Shown here: one piece after another, positions 24,065 to 37,700 of the stretch | How positions within the stretch are numbered: position 1 is the stretch's first letter | Layout: each line of letters starts with the position of its first letter | Source of the DNA: Phoronis australis | Lineage: Eukaryota; Phoronida; Phoronidae | NCBI GenBank assembly: GCA_002633005.1 | Contig: NMRA01000075.1 | Span: forward strand, 821,843-885,842 | Length of the DNA: 64,000 bases | Direction of reading: 5' to 3' | Made by a program: the position numbers and the translations under genes | Notes under the pieces: generated by a model | Databases searched by the model: none | Seen by the model: the letters and a program-made list of their open reading frames with translations, nothing else | Told to the model about the DNA's origin: nothing

Positions 24065-27055
24065 ATTTTCAGGCGGGTACAGATTATTCCAGTCGCTTAC
24101 CTTCTGGTGTCGGGGGGTTGACATCCCCCAATAATTGTTGGACAAGGAAAAGTTGTAGGCAAAGATATTCATTCAAATAAGTATTCCAAACCTGAAAAAG
24201 TGATTTCACATGTATGTGCATTTTTTCAAAATGGCATTTTGCAGGTGTGTTCCGCATTGCTTCACGCGAGAAGACGGAAACGAAAAGTTCCCGGTGATTA
24301 CTGCAGTAACGTTTCAGCCACACTCACGACCCTTTCTTAATATAATCACGTATACATTCTTATCAACCCAGAAGTTACATGTACGTATTAATTAATAACG
24401 AAGCAAGACGACCTGTGAGAAAGTAGGAGTTGACGCAAATTTTAACCAACCACATTTTAAATCAATGCATGAAAGGGTTACACTTTTTGGTACACTTCAA
24501 ATAAGCTCACCATAGAGGTACCTGTATGCACATTGAGGAAGTCGATTATTGTACTTCTATACTTGTCGCAATTCATGTTAGAACAACGTCGGTCACGAAA
24601 AAGGCGTTGAAATTCGATTTTTTTGCTCTAATATTCATGCTTGTGGCGATGAAAATAAATTTCCTTAACATAGAGTAACAAAAAGAATATTAATGTCCTG
24701 GTCACCGTCATCCTGAAATGATTCAAAGAACTCTTGATAATTGAATAAATAATGGAAAAAAAGTTCCATCGCCCACTCAAGAACTAAATATGTCAGTGTC
24801 CAATTTACTAAATCCTTTAACACTGGTAGAAAAGTTGTGAACAAAAGAACAATATATTGGACCGCAGATTTGGATGTTCATAAAACAGATCACCAGTTGA
24901 CTTCCTCGTCAAGCTTGAAAAGTGCTTCTTCTGTTGGACAACGAAGGATTGGGTGACTTTATTCTGTTACATGTAGCAAGGTAGAACACTTGGCAGATAT
25001 GGCGTAATTTATGAAACCATATTCGATAGTTTTAGCAGAAATAGAACATAAAATAAATATAAAGCTTGAGGTAATACTGGTGTAATGCCAACAGCAGCTA
25101 TACATGTATATTTTAAGAACTGGGACCAGAAAATATTCCCAGGACGTTCTCTTTCAAAACGTTTGTTTGAGTTCCTGTAACATGTCAATGCATATTGCAG
25201 ATGGTATATCCAATAACTCAGATTAACCAACTGTCGTCAAAGAACATCAAAATGACTGAAACATGAAAATGGTGCAAAAATGATATGATGAAATTTCACT
25301 TTTATTAAACCATAGCATTATCAGTTGTTTTGATTTTAAAGGAGAACAATTATACCTTTTTGAAAGCGTTTTTAGACAATTTGTTGTTTTCAAACATTCT
25401 GAAATGTATTGAGAAGATTTTTTAGTCTATTTTATAAAAATTTTGCAGACACGAGCGAACTTAGTCCAATAAATCAAGTCTGCGGAGTTGAATATTTCTG
25501 ATGGAGAAATCTTCGAACTTCATTCATTTGGGTCCAAGGTTTTATCACGTGTTTATTTGTGAGTGCTAACTTTCCGTACTAAAAATTTAAAACAAGGTCA
25601 TTCACCTCAAATGAGCATGAACTAAACGATGTAGGGGCCAACATGATAATCTAATAAAAACGAAGAATCAAGCATTAGTAATCGTGTATTTAGAAATACT
25701 GAGCTATCTTATGGGAATATTCAGGTCCTATTAATTTTGAGAGAGTCGTGTTGCCCGAGGTCGATTTTACCCGCAATCGGTCCATCTAAGCTCGAATACT
25801 ACTACCCCATAAGTCTTGATGGAGTCGTGCAATGACAGTGTTATTGTACGATCACCTTTCAAGGTCGGCATTTCTGTTGTTACACGATGGCAATAAAAAT
25901 TTCGACCCAAGCGCTGAAGAAAATTACATGCTGAAGACTGTCAAAAGCGTCGATATTCCCCGGAAGGGGGTTCTCCCATAAACGTGGTGACTTGGAATGT
26001 GTAACCAACAGAGGTTGGTATTCTAGCCGTCTCGGAGATTGTCTCGGGTGTCCAGTTTGGCTTGAGGAATTTTCTCAGGTAGATCTCTAGGATACTGCCA
26101 GGTAATGTCTTATATAGTAAAATCAGCGAATATTTTAACCGAAAAGTTGCCATACAAATAATTCTTCGAGAAACCAACAGTATTTACGAAGCCAACCCCA
26201 AATGCCATTTAAGTAACAATTCATTATTCCGTTCCTTCAATAATTACAGTCTTCGTAACTACTGAGGCACACCCAAGATAAATTTATAAAGGAATAAGAT
26301 CCCTGACGAACCGCCTGCGCTCATACTTCTACCACTGAAACATTCACTGGAAGCCGATATGCACAATTATTGAGATCTCTCACAATATTATGTTAATGAG
26401 AGATTCCGATGCTTGACTGAGTAAATTGGATCTTTGTGTGAGTAATCTCTACGCAAATAGTCTGAAACCGTGAGCAAACAACGGTGTTCTGAATGTAGCA
26501 CGTCATACCCAGCTAAAAAAAATTGCAAAACAAATACACGGAAGATGCTGTGTCATTCAATGCGGAAAAGTAATCAAAGAATGTCGGAATCTGACCCATC
26601 CCGGCTACTCCATCATTTGCGTGTGTCAGATATAGTGGTCGTGCTGATTATAATTATTATATCTTGCCTACGTTATCAATAAAAACGATAAGCCAACATT
26701 GCTGCCAGCGGAGAGTATACATGTACATGTGGTGATATTGGAGCTAACTGCCTGGCCTCCAATACCTGAACACAGTTTCACTAAAGCAACTCAGAAATAC
26801 ATTTCACGAACCCCAATAGCAAGGAATTCTTTAACGTTGGGTAGAACCCTAGAAAAATTCCAATTTTGACCAATTCCAGAACATCGTATCTGAAAATGGA
26901 GTCACAAGAAACTTTTAGATACAATTCGTTATACACTGTTCTCCAAAGACTGATGGGGATATTTTTTATGGTTCCACTGTTGCATGAAAGGCTATAAAGA
27001 GATGACTTAAATGAATCGTGTGAAAAAAATGAAGTTGCATAAAACGAAAAAGAAA
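24065..27055. other. AT-rich intergenic DNA; no gene seen
   Basis: A short plus-strand frame at 24231 begins MAFCRCVPHCFTRED, a faint echo of a THAP start, but nothing THAP-like follows. Part of 26780-27000 resembles the AT-rich dispersed repeats. Confidence 0.4.
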
Positions 27056-27059
27056 CGAT

Positions 27060-27330
27060 AATTTATAAAACTATAACTTAAACAGTCATATCACACAAAT
27101 TTTGTCGTGTTATTGATTCTGTTGTTTTGCTATGAATGTACATTTCTGTTTGCTAAATTCAATTCGTAAAAAGCAAGCTCACGTGACCTAAGTTAATGGC
27201 AGGTTGGTATAAAGTCGAAAATCAAATTCTACGGAATTTCTACTATAAATTCAGAACATGTATAATTTTTCTAAATTAAATTCTATTGTTTTGCAGACCT
27301 TTGGTTAAATGTACAGGCTAGTTCAAAAGG
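27060..27330 (+). repeat. Dispersed AT-rich repeat (CACGTGAC family), best copy
   Basis: Contains TTGCTAAATTCAATTCG, CTCACGTGACCTAAGTTAAT, GGTTGGTATAAAGTCGAAAA, TTCAGAACATGTATAATTTT and TTTTGCAGACCTTTGGTTAA. This is the clearest member and the best query for finding others. Confidence 0.6.
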
Positions 27331-29085
27331 TCTTACAAAACATGATTTCTATGAAACTCAGCCGTGACCAATGTGTCCTTGTCAAATTTTTCGATCAGAT
27401 ATTTTGCAACAAATTTTAGGCTTTGTTACAAAACAAGTCTATGAAGTGATCCAGATCTCAGTGAATGACCAAATTATAAATTCTGTCGGAGTGTAAAGGG
27501 GCCATTGATCATTACACACCCTGAACGATTGCGCCGCCTACAGTCCTTTTTGCCGGATACAGGCAAGTTTCGAGCTATTTTCATTAGCACCTCGGGTTAA
27601 AGTTGGAAATACTGGCGTAGTAGAACTTCATTACGCGGATCAATATGGAGCAGTTGAAGGGACATTTAGAAAATATCTTGCAATTATCTTGCGGGGACAA
27701 CTTAATAACTAATTAAAAGTAGCCACCACGTCTTTTAAATATTTTTGACTGCTATTTATATAATTTTTAGTAACGGAGTTACATTACCAACTTCTGGCTT
27801 CGTTTGTTACGGGTAAAGGCCAAGGTCGGAGTAAATAGTAGGACGTTGACATGTTGCATCATCATGTGATTATACATTATTAATTGTGACAGACGAAGAT
27901 CAAACCCCTGTAAGAAAGGTGCTCGGATTGATGGAAGCTTGTATTTAGTAGCCGGCTCTTGCCGGTAAGGTCCAACCTCACGCTTCAAAAGAAGCCGACC
28001 ACGACACGTTCTAAATCCTTCCAAGTTGCTTCTAATGATCCCCCGCCAGTGTGCCAGTCTTCCACATAAGCTAGCGGTCAGGAAGCGAGGCCGCCAATTG
28101 TATTTTTAACTTGATGACTCTGACGGAAGTAGCACACAAAGCTTAGTTGGTTGCTTGCTTAAACATACTACGATATAAAACAGTACAGTGCAATACAAAA
28201 CAATGACAGACAAAACGTACGCAAACAAACGTGCAGGACTAAAATAGACAAAAAGACAAAGGTAATATTTCAAAAAAGCCAAAACGAACAATCAGAGTAT
28301 GGATGACATGAAAAAGTAATTACAAGTGCGGATTACATGGTCCCGTGACCGTCGTTGGAGGCGGCCCATCTGATTTTTGAATGTAGATTCCGTAAGCAAT
28401 TGTCGATTAAATGGAGCTGATGGGATGTTGATGAAAATACTTAAAGAAACAGCGGGGTTAGGCACAGTATGTCTAGGAATTTGCTTTAATATAGGGTTAA
28501 AAGACTTAATGAGACTATTTAGAAACCAAGAAACTGTCTCAAATTAGAAACATCATATACCCAAATCGTCGGTTCAGATTTACATTGAACTTTGAGATAC
28601 TATGCTTTATGCACTGTCTACAAAAGGTTATTGGGAATAGTTTTTGAAATTTTTCACTTTGCATATTAAGAGGCTTTCTAAAACTAGGACTTATATGAGT
28701 TGCACGTAAATTGAACACGAAACGAGAATTTAGAAAACGGTAACAGTTTTTTGAGATTTTCTCTTGAACTTTAGCCAGCGTGTGGTAAACACCTGTGAGC
28801 TGCTCATTCAGCACAGGTTTTTCGTTAATGACTAATTAATAGAGGCTGCAAAGTCTTAAACCGAAACGTGTCATTTTCTATAAATCACATAGTAGTATTG
28901 TCTTATTTCTTTGCTAGTTATTATTGGGCAGTGTTGGTGGAAAAATGATCTTGAAAGGACACGCCCGGCAAATACATGACAACCGTCGGGAGAGAGACCA
29001 TACCGCGTGACCAAAGTATCGCTGTCTATGACATGTGTAGTAATAAACACAACTTTACAATAATCAACACAGCAGGCTTTTTTTC
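27331..29085. other. Intergenic DNA; no gene seen
   Basis: Frames up to about 90 codons on the minus strand lack motifs or splice context. No array or element ends were recognised. Confidence 0.4.
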
Positions 29086-29089
29086 TGTG

Positions 29090-29345
29090 CCGCAGAAGGT
29101 TCAGATTACTGAAGGATTTTAGTCACTAATTTGTGCTGTCAGCCAAATGTCTACAAAAGAGTTGGTCATAACTGAGTAAATATTTTGAAACTAAAAGCCT
29201 GTAGAATTTTTTTTACTTATTAAAATCTATCATTAATTGCGTCACGTGAATATTTTAAGAAAAATAGAGCAAAACAAAAGCCACATTCACAGCAAAATTA
29301 TGGTATCATTGACAACGTGACCACATTTCGTTTGATCTAAATATT
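29090..29345 (-). repeat. Dispersed AT-rich repeat (CACGTGAC family), reversed copy
   Basis: Read on the minus strand it gives TTTGCTGTGAATGT, CACGTGACGCAATTAATGAT, AGTAAAAAAAATTCT and TTTTGTAGACATTTGGCTGA, in the same order as the copy at 27060. Confidence 0.55.
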
Positions 29346-30364
29346 ATAGATGTTACAATTTTCTTAATTGTCATTTCGTTTTCGATTTATGCAATTTCAT
29401 GTTTTCTAGAAGACCATGAGGGTCCTACCATGTATGATGGCCCCTAATGCAAATGTGTGAAAACAATTCTTAACACTGTATCGGAGAAAAGAGCTTTCAA
29501 CATAATATCTGATAATTGTATTATATCTCGACTAGCCATTCGTGACGTATCATGCTCTTACGTGAGCGAATTTTCGACATTTTTGTAGTGTCTGAAACAG
29601 TTGATACTGTATGCACTTATTTATCATATTCATAAAATTTCATCAACTTAGTATACTTTTTCGCGTGTTTAAGTCTGACTTGTACACTCTTCTCCTTAGA
29701 AGTTGCTTTGATCAGTAGGCCCACACAGCACATTAATGCACCTTGGTGGGGAAACTCCTCCCTCCAAATATTTTCCCAACAGCCTTTGCGCATAGATCTT
29801 TGGAATTTGACCGAAGGTGAAACTCTTTAGGGTGAAATGGGGTTTCCAAAATGAAGATAAATATCCATTCTGTTCATTTGCGAGAGATCGATGAAAATGT
29901 ATTAAAGTTGCAAGTACTACACAACGGCTGAAATAGTGTAAAATACATGTACGCTATATAGGGATACATTTTTCACCACATTCTAATGGTTCGAAGTGGG
30001 TTAGACAGCACACAAATTATGCAGTGGCTTGTAAATTAGACCCGAAGCAAATAATATTAATACTCATGGTTAGAAAGGCAAATTGTGTTGTTTTAGGTGA
30101 TACAATAGTTAATTTTCACTGGCTACCGATTGTAATCGATCAAGCACTTAGGTCCCTCGCCTGCATGCCGCTGTGAGGACTTACACTCCGGAAAGAAATC
30201 CAACACGTGAGACGTTCGCCTCACCACCTCACGAGCCAAAATCCTTGCTATTCATTTGTCACACAGGTGAGCTACGAGTTTATCAGGCTCATTTGCATTT
30301 GAGGGGGGAATCTTTTTAATGCGCTTGCTCTACAGGTAAGTCTACTACATGTACGCCACTTTAA

Positions 30365-31288
30365 ACAGTACACACCATGGATTTTTGCACATTTTGAAGT
30401 ACCGGTGGCTACAGACTAAATACATGACGTAAAATTCAGCTAAACCCATCTTTATTTTGTGTAATTAGCTGAAAATTTTGATTTTTCTTTCAATTTTGCC
30501 AACTCACATTTCCCGCCATGTGACGTCATGGGTTGAACACAAGAGATCAGTGACTAGCATTGAACAATGGCGGAGAGCAGGGAATTTGAAAGCGACGACG
30601 ATTATGAGCAAGAATTGAACAAATACTATGAAGAAACGTACGGGAATGGTGGCCAGGATGAGAAAATTTGGTTGCACGAAAGCGAGAATAAGTTTAATGC
30701 GATTCGGTAGCGTACTTTTCTACTTTAAGCCTTCAGAACTGGATCCTACCGCGAGAGAAGCGGCCTCGGGCTCGGCGAGTCAACCCAGTCATCCAACAGG
30801 CGATCCTGAATTAAAAGCTGATGTTTATGAATGATAAATATTGTCCTTTATTGAACCAGGCCTTCATCGTAACATCTCCTGTGACTGGAGTCGAAACACG
30901 AGTCCTCAAAGTGGGCAGAACACAGAGTGACCCCGGACCGAATCGCTTGGCCCACGATGACGTCCAGCACTCTCGTTCGGCGCAACTTTTGTGTCTTTCG
31001 GAACACCGAGACGTTCTCCGCCTGGTTGCTGTGGCTGCAGCCTCCGGAAACACGTCTTTTGATCCCTCTACGAACATTCTCGACGCTAAATGTACTTTGC
31101 TTTTTCTTCACTCTCTGATCCGGACACTATAGCGAACGACTTGGGTTCAACCCATGACGTTGTACATAATTATTATTTTTTTCAATGTTTGCGTGTTTCT
31201 TTATGAGCTGTGCACTAAAGGCACTGAAATCTAGTAAGATATAATAATAAAATTTATTTTGAGGTACTAGAGTCATGTTGTGTACACT
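30365..31288. mobile_element. Small TTAA-flanked THAP element (Kolobok-like, family C)
   Basis: A 924-bp unit between TTAA at 30361-30364 and TTAA at 31289-31292. Imperfect terminal repeats are ACAGTACACACCATG and, inverted, AGTGTACACAACATG. Subterminal inverted blocks TGACGTCATGGGTTGAAC (30521) and GGTTCAACCCATGACGTTGT (31144) support the boundaries. A THAP remnant lies on the minus strand at the right. A short acidic frame starting MAESREFESDDDYEQELNKY lies on the plus strand at the left (30567-30713), followed in another frame by YFKPSELDPTAREAASGSAS. The element ends about 450 bp before the receptor start codon. Confidence 0.6.
30848..31111 (-). pseudogene. THAP-domain remnant in family C element
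   Basis: The minus-strand frame includes GGCSHSNQAENVSVFRKTQK, LRRTRVLDVIVGQAIR and SGVTLCSAHFEDSCF. The C-x2-H pair (LCSAHF) and the following F match THAP spacing, and GCSHSN fits the second cysteine of the finger. The first cysteine is replaced in this frame and the tryptophan is missing, so it is probably decayed. Confidence 0.6.
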
Positions 31289-31403
31289 TTAACAAAATTG
31301 CGACTATTGTCACCATGCGCCCTCTGTCGCTTGGTTGCTATCTTGTTATAACTACAGCAAACTACCGCCGAGCCTACTCTGTGTGAAAGAATTCGGCGTG
31401 GCT

Positions 31404-31411
31404 CATAAAAA
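31404..31411 (+). promoter_or_regulatory. Possible TATA-like site of the glutamate receptor gene
   Basis: CATAAAAA about 330 bp before the ATG, followed 25-35 bp later by a pyrimidine-rich stretch that could hold a start. This is a weak call: no transcript evidence is available, and the site lies just past the family C transposon. Confidence 0.15.
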
Positions 31412-31737
31412 GCGACTACCCCTCGCGTTCTGTCTTCTTCTGATTAGTGCTCTTTCTGTTAAGTTGGTCTTACGGTCTATGACTACAGTTTTCAAACGTT
31501 TCTGAATATTCGCCCAACAAGCGTGTTGCGAAAACTCTGCCCATCAATAATTCACATGTACATAAACATCGCATTTTCATATATTACAGAAAACGCACTT
31601 TGTATCTCTCGGGATTGTGTGATCTCAAATAGAGTCCAAGTGATTAGAGCTAATACAGAACTGAAATGTCAGTCGGCGGACTTTTGAGCTAAATCGCAGT
31701 CTGTTTGATCCGCTCATTTGGACCTACTACTACTAGC

Positions 31738-34700
31738 ATGCACTTGCGTATAATCGTACTCCTAGTTTTCTTCGCCCAGTGTGATAGGTGTGTCACCATT
31801 AAAGATTCAACTTCTCCGAAGCATCACATACCAGTTGGTGAGTTTTGCTTTTGCACGAGTATATAACATATACTTCCAAAAATTTAAACATTAATGACTG
31901 ATAATTTCCCTGAGGGTGTGTTAGGACTTCAACTTCATTGTCTGTGCTTTATGTGAATTAGTCACCAAAAGATTTGTTGAAATTCTCGCCAAGTCAAACA
32001 GTATACCACGTGGTAAAGACCATTTGCCATAAGGTGTCACTTGATATTGAATGTTGGGTGGATAGAAAACTTGTAAATTTCGGGAATCTTTGTGACATAT
32101 TAAAGTTACATAATTGTGGACAATGAAGCATCAATAAAATGCACCGAATTACACTTCAACAGTTTTGGAGCCTTTTCATCAAAAATAGTTCGACTTTCTA
32201 TTGCTAAGATATTTTTTTTAAACCTGGTTTCATAACTATAAAGCGTCAATGCTTCTTTCGATATTATCGTAAGAATAGTATTTATTTTCAAGATCTCTAC
32301 TGGAGTTGTTTGAAAGCAACTCGCACATGTTGAACAGACTGTCGGGGGTACGAAATTTTTATCACCGTGTACATAGTACATGTACATGTCTAAAGAGTTA
32401 CGGTACTCCAAATATTGTAGATATGCTTGCAAGCATATGAAAAGACTTCAGGGATTTTTGGAGTTCAAGATTAACTCATAAACCGGTATAGCTACCCCTA
32501 AAATGAACCAAAACACAAGTTAATACGAATTAATTCGAATACAAAATCTTGGGGCCTCAAACCCCATGGATAGTCTCGATTGCCATGTTTGGATGGATGC
32601 CGTCAAGAGTCTGCCAGCATACCATTGGGAACTGTTAACAGTATACAGTTTTGACAAACAATGAATTTGTCGGTTTCTGATTGACATGCTTACTTGTACG
32701 TGTCAACAAAGATCGATTATGGATGATTTTTGACAATTAAATTTTATTATTTTAAGAATCGGTGATGCTTCAGTTAACTTATTTGCAGAATGAAGTTGTG
32801 AAAACTTGTACAGGTACCAACCAATCCTCGAATACCTGAAAAAGTGGTGGCGGCTATAGCCACCCCCAGAATCCCTGTGGTGCACTGCCCATAGATCACG
32901 GGCGGCGCAGCAGTGAAAAGGTGGGGATATAGCCCCCCCCCCTCCCCCATCCCCTATGGTGCGCCGCCCATGAAATGGCAAAATACAGTAGAAGATTTTT
33001 GCTTGTCTGAAATAACTCAAATGTATAGACGGAATTCGTAAAGTAGAACGTACCCACAATTCAAATGACAATAAATACATACGATTAGTGGTTTAAATTC
33101 ACGAACAGGAGATCAAAAAGGAATTAAGTCTTTAAATCAAATTATACCACTCATACGTCTTGATACGGACGTGCAATAACCGTGCCACGGTGTCCATGCA
33201 ATAAACCTTTGACTTCGTCAAAATACTCACACGGTGCATCAACCTCGGCTAATAACACAGCCATCAAAAGACACGCGTAGTTTAATTAATATTTTCACGA
33301 TGGCGATCAACGTAACAACTGATTATGTTGCCTCCTCGATTTCAATAATAAAACTGGAAGTTTGTGCTAGGAATCGACCATTGATAATAAAATCACAAAG
33401 ATACAAATATACTGCTGTGGAACCTATAGCTGTGGTCAAAATTATAACTTCGTCAATCCTACCCGGACATAACCCCAAAAATGATTGTTTCGACGATAAA
33501 ACTGAGCCCATACAGAGCTAAGTAGGTCAAGTCTAAACTTTCAAAAAAATTAAACTTCAAACTAAGATAAATCAAGTATGCGGCAACAAATGTTCCTGTT
33601 GAACCAATCAACGAACCCCATTGGGTCTATTCTTTTATCATCTGAAGAACGTTAACTCGCCGCATTACAAAAACAATAATAAAGATGTACTGCGTGGGCT
33701 TAAATAGAGGTCGCCGTTCCTTATCAAAATTCCTATACAAGTTTTATTAGGTGCACTATGTGTCGATAAGTATGAAAATCAGATCAGTGCGAAAAGCCTA
33801 GCTAAAGAAGATCAATGCTATTCTATAAATTGTAAATACCAAATATGCACCAGACTTTCAGGGTTTACAAAACTGACCACTTGGTCGAAAAACGTTTTGG
33901 GAGAGATATCAAGCATAGTTGCGAACTGACGAAATGATCTGATCCATCTTTGATAAAAGTGAAGCTAGTTTTTGAAATATTGATTACATCATCTACCGGT
34001 GCTAGACGCATTAATGCCATTTATCGTTAGACTTGTGAGAAGCCGATGTCAGTTTATTGACTGCTATTAACATTTCATCACAATTATATAATGCAGCTGA
34101 TCTTCTAACAGCGCAACAAGGGAATTGGCCGTGAAATATGGAGGCATTAGCTTAATATACACTGTGTTAGTGTCTAGAATAATCAAATTTGCACTTGCCG
34201 TTTGGTTGAGAAAACTTAAAGCCGGAATGAGGTGAAAGATCGACTTTCCCTGATTTCAATCTCATTCTCCTGTATTGCAATACATAACAGTTAACGTGAG
34301 TGGCTCCATCCTAGAGAAGGATGGTTCAAGGCGTCTTCACCATAGCATGGACTCCATTCACGCTGAAGCTTCACCAGTTCGAGAACGAGAGGGGGTATGC
34401 AATCTCATTGGTCATAAATATGACGTCAAGTAATTTAACAACGAGAGGTGTCCTTCCCAACAAAGACAGAGATTGGTAACCTCATTGCAATAATTCTCTT
34501 TTACTTTTAATTTCATCTTGATGTTCGTCGGTTAGGGCAACACATTTATAATGTGACCGTTCGAGTATAGGCTCTACTGCGTTAGTGTTGAACTACAGTA
34601 AATGTGCTGCGCTGAAGCGATGTAAGGAAGTCTATAAAGCCAGGAGCTTGATTGTGGGCTTGCAGTAAGTCAATTGCGCGCTGGAACTAGGCTACTTTAT

Positions 34701-37700
34701 CTCGAGCTAGTACTCGATAAGGAGTTTCCCTAATGCCCGTGAGGAGACGTTGCTCTCCCTCAACAGTCATGATATCGTCTCAATACGCAGTCTTGTCAGT
34801 CTAGACTGTTCTCGTTGACTGAATAGTGCTCTCTTATCCTCATTAGCTCTGCCCTTTAAACTCTTCACGCTATGGTCAAGAAATAAACGCAAAAAATCAA
34901 AAAAGGAAAATTTTGTGTGACGTCAATAGTGGCGGTCCATGTCTCCCCCACTGTGTTGTTTTACACCAGCCGTGAGCGGGAGTGGTCTCGAAAAAGTTGA
35001 ATATTGCCTGAGACGAGTATTTTGAAAAGGTGCCTGCGCGACCACTGGACCAAAATATAGGCGACTAACACAACGGTACAAACCCCTCATAATTTTGGAA
35101 CAGATACATGTAAGACAGAAACGTGTATCATTTACTTGAAATGAAATCCAATTAGCATCCCAATAATTACTTATCTCCGTTCCTGACAAACGAACTCGGA
35201 ATTCGAAGAAATGAAATCAATATGACCGCTATTAGCGACTGGGTTTTTTGACAGTCAGGGTAAAAACGTGGGATATAGATTTGCAGTTCGAGACATATAC
35301 ATATCACCTGATACTAAAGTGGTTAGAAAATTTAATCTTGATTCAATAAAAGGCTATATTTACCAGAAATGTTAGCTCTGAAATCAAGACTGTCCGCAGA
35401 CTAGGTAGGTTCCGACTCGGCTTCACTCGCCAAAGACGCGGGTGCTGGAATTTTGAGTTCGCACATCCTCAAACGCGCAAAGGCTTTCGATATGACGATG
35501 TCTAATTTATTATCTGTTTCACCTAGGGCATGGGTGTTCTCTTCACCCCATCTGTACCTGCCTTCATAATACTCGTGAAGTTCGCTCTCTGTCTTCGTAA
35601 TTTAGTCTCTTCTATCAGCCATTGTAGACATGCTGTCAATTGATTACTGTCTTCCACTGATGACATCACGCGGTGGAAAACCTTTAAATCATTAATTGTC
35701 CTTTAAAATTCAAATTTGCCGAATGTTTCCCAAAATAAGTGTTTTTCTTATTTAGATTTATGTTAGTAATTAACCATACACGATCTAAAACCTAAAATGT
35801 GCAAAAATCCATTGGAGGAGAGCAAAAGAATTAGCGCATGTAGATGTTTCTAGGCACATGCGCACATACGTGTCGTGAAGCAGCGCCATACGCGGATTTT
35901 GACGCATGCGTCTGAAATACTTAGCTGTGTGAAACGTTAGAGCGGTTGAGTCTTACGTGATTTATTTACTGCAAATTATGACCGTTGACGAGTTTTCACT
36001 TCGGTACTTAGTAATGTGCATGCCCACTGGTTTAGTCCGAAAGGGTTGTTCGCATGCACCCAAAGGATATATTTTAACCTGCATTCTCGAAATTCTTGGT
36101 GTATATACGAAACGATTTTGTTGTTCAAAAGACGAAATTTTGCTCCGCGAAGTCTTTGTCATTTGTCATGTTTGAAGCCGTCTTGGAAATTTTGGGAAAA
36201 CCATTGTACGAACCATTTGTTATTGCTGGAGAGATACAAAACACAGAGCGATTTAAAATGTTTTAAACCACCAATTCCCTATCAAAAACACCAACAAACA
36301 ACAACACCAGTAGATCAGATGTCAAATTAAAACACTAAATGATGATAGCTGAGCTCCAGTGGAGCATTTGTTGGTCGATGCTTTCTACGTAAAATCGGGA
36401 CAACCAATCCAAACACGAGTCATCCTCCGCCTCCGTTATGTTTGGAGTGAGAAAACGTCAGATTGCTGCTCGTTTTCTCGTGGTTCATGGCATAACAGAG
36501 AATGGCGAAGAGTTGCGTTAGTGGTGGTTGTGACAGCTTAATATTTGACAACGTTGGTGCTCTTTTCACGTTATCCGTGGGACATCGGAGAAGCACGGAT
36601 ACGGCACAAGTTTGTAAAAGAACTCCCCCTGTTGGTGGAAATGACACATTGGATGCCGCTGGGTAGGCCAACGTTCATACGTCACAGAATATGAATTTCA
36701 TCTTCAATGTTTCCTTTTTCGCAATAGCATTATTTATAAGCATCTGAGAATAAACAAAGTCTCCAAATGCATTGAAACTTTAGGAAACATAAGAGAGTAC
36801 ATCATCAGGCTGTTTCATGCAGAAACTGGGCCAGAGATCACTAATTATAACTCGGACCCTTCTAATCCAGACTGTACCTTGTCGAGTATCTATAGAAATG
36901 GAGACGACCAAATTTTTAAGACCCTTTTAGAATTAAACAAACTTGAAAATTATTTTTGAGTTGCGTTGGGAGGTGTGGAGCGATAAAACAAGAACAATGA
37001 AATTTGAAAGTTTTTGAAACCCAACTTGAATCTTTTCCGTAGAGGGCGTGTGAAACAGGACTTTGCTGTTTGCGGATTTTTCGAAAAAAAGTCTGGGGTA
37101 TGTAATTTGTAAATGGAATTGTATTTATTGTACTGATTCCTTTTTTAATATATGTATTAGCATTGTATAACAAGGTATCAAGATGTGGTTTACAAAATCA
37201 CTGTACCATATATAGTGACTACTGCTTCGTGTCCGCTACAGACAAGGTAGCAGTGTGGGAATTGTCGAGTAATTTTCCCGAGTGTAATTGGTGGTCACGC
37301 TTTCTTGAGTACTACTCAGAAAACTGATTATTACTCAGGCTTTTGAGTACTTCTGATTGATTTTGGTGCACTTCAAAACAATAAGGGGCAATAACCTCTT
37401 TGTCCCTCTTTGGATTCGCCACTGTCAGCTACTCACGAGAGGAAGTACTTTGTAGGTACGATTCCAAATTCGTGGAAAACACAAAACAAATTCGTGAGAA
37501 GTACAACAGTAACAAGAAATTCGGGTCCCATCACAAATTCTTTGTGTTGAAGAATGAAAAACAGTAGACCGCCATCGAAAGGATGGGAGTTGAAGAACAT
37601 GAAGACCACTATTTGTGAATTACACAGGAATATTGGGGCTGATAAAAAGTCAATATTTTCCCACAGTATCTTTTAATAATGTACATGCACATGTACCGGC

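Noticed and set aside
23741-24172. ORFs of about 130 codons crossing the N gap
   Set aside because: They exist only because unknown bases contain no stops.
24231-24395. THAP start (MAFCRCVPHCFTRED)
   Set aside because: Nothing after the first cysteines matches the domain, and the frame ends soon.
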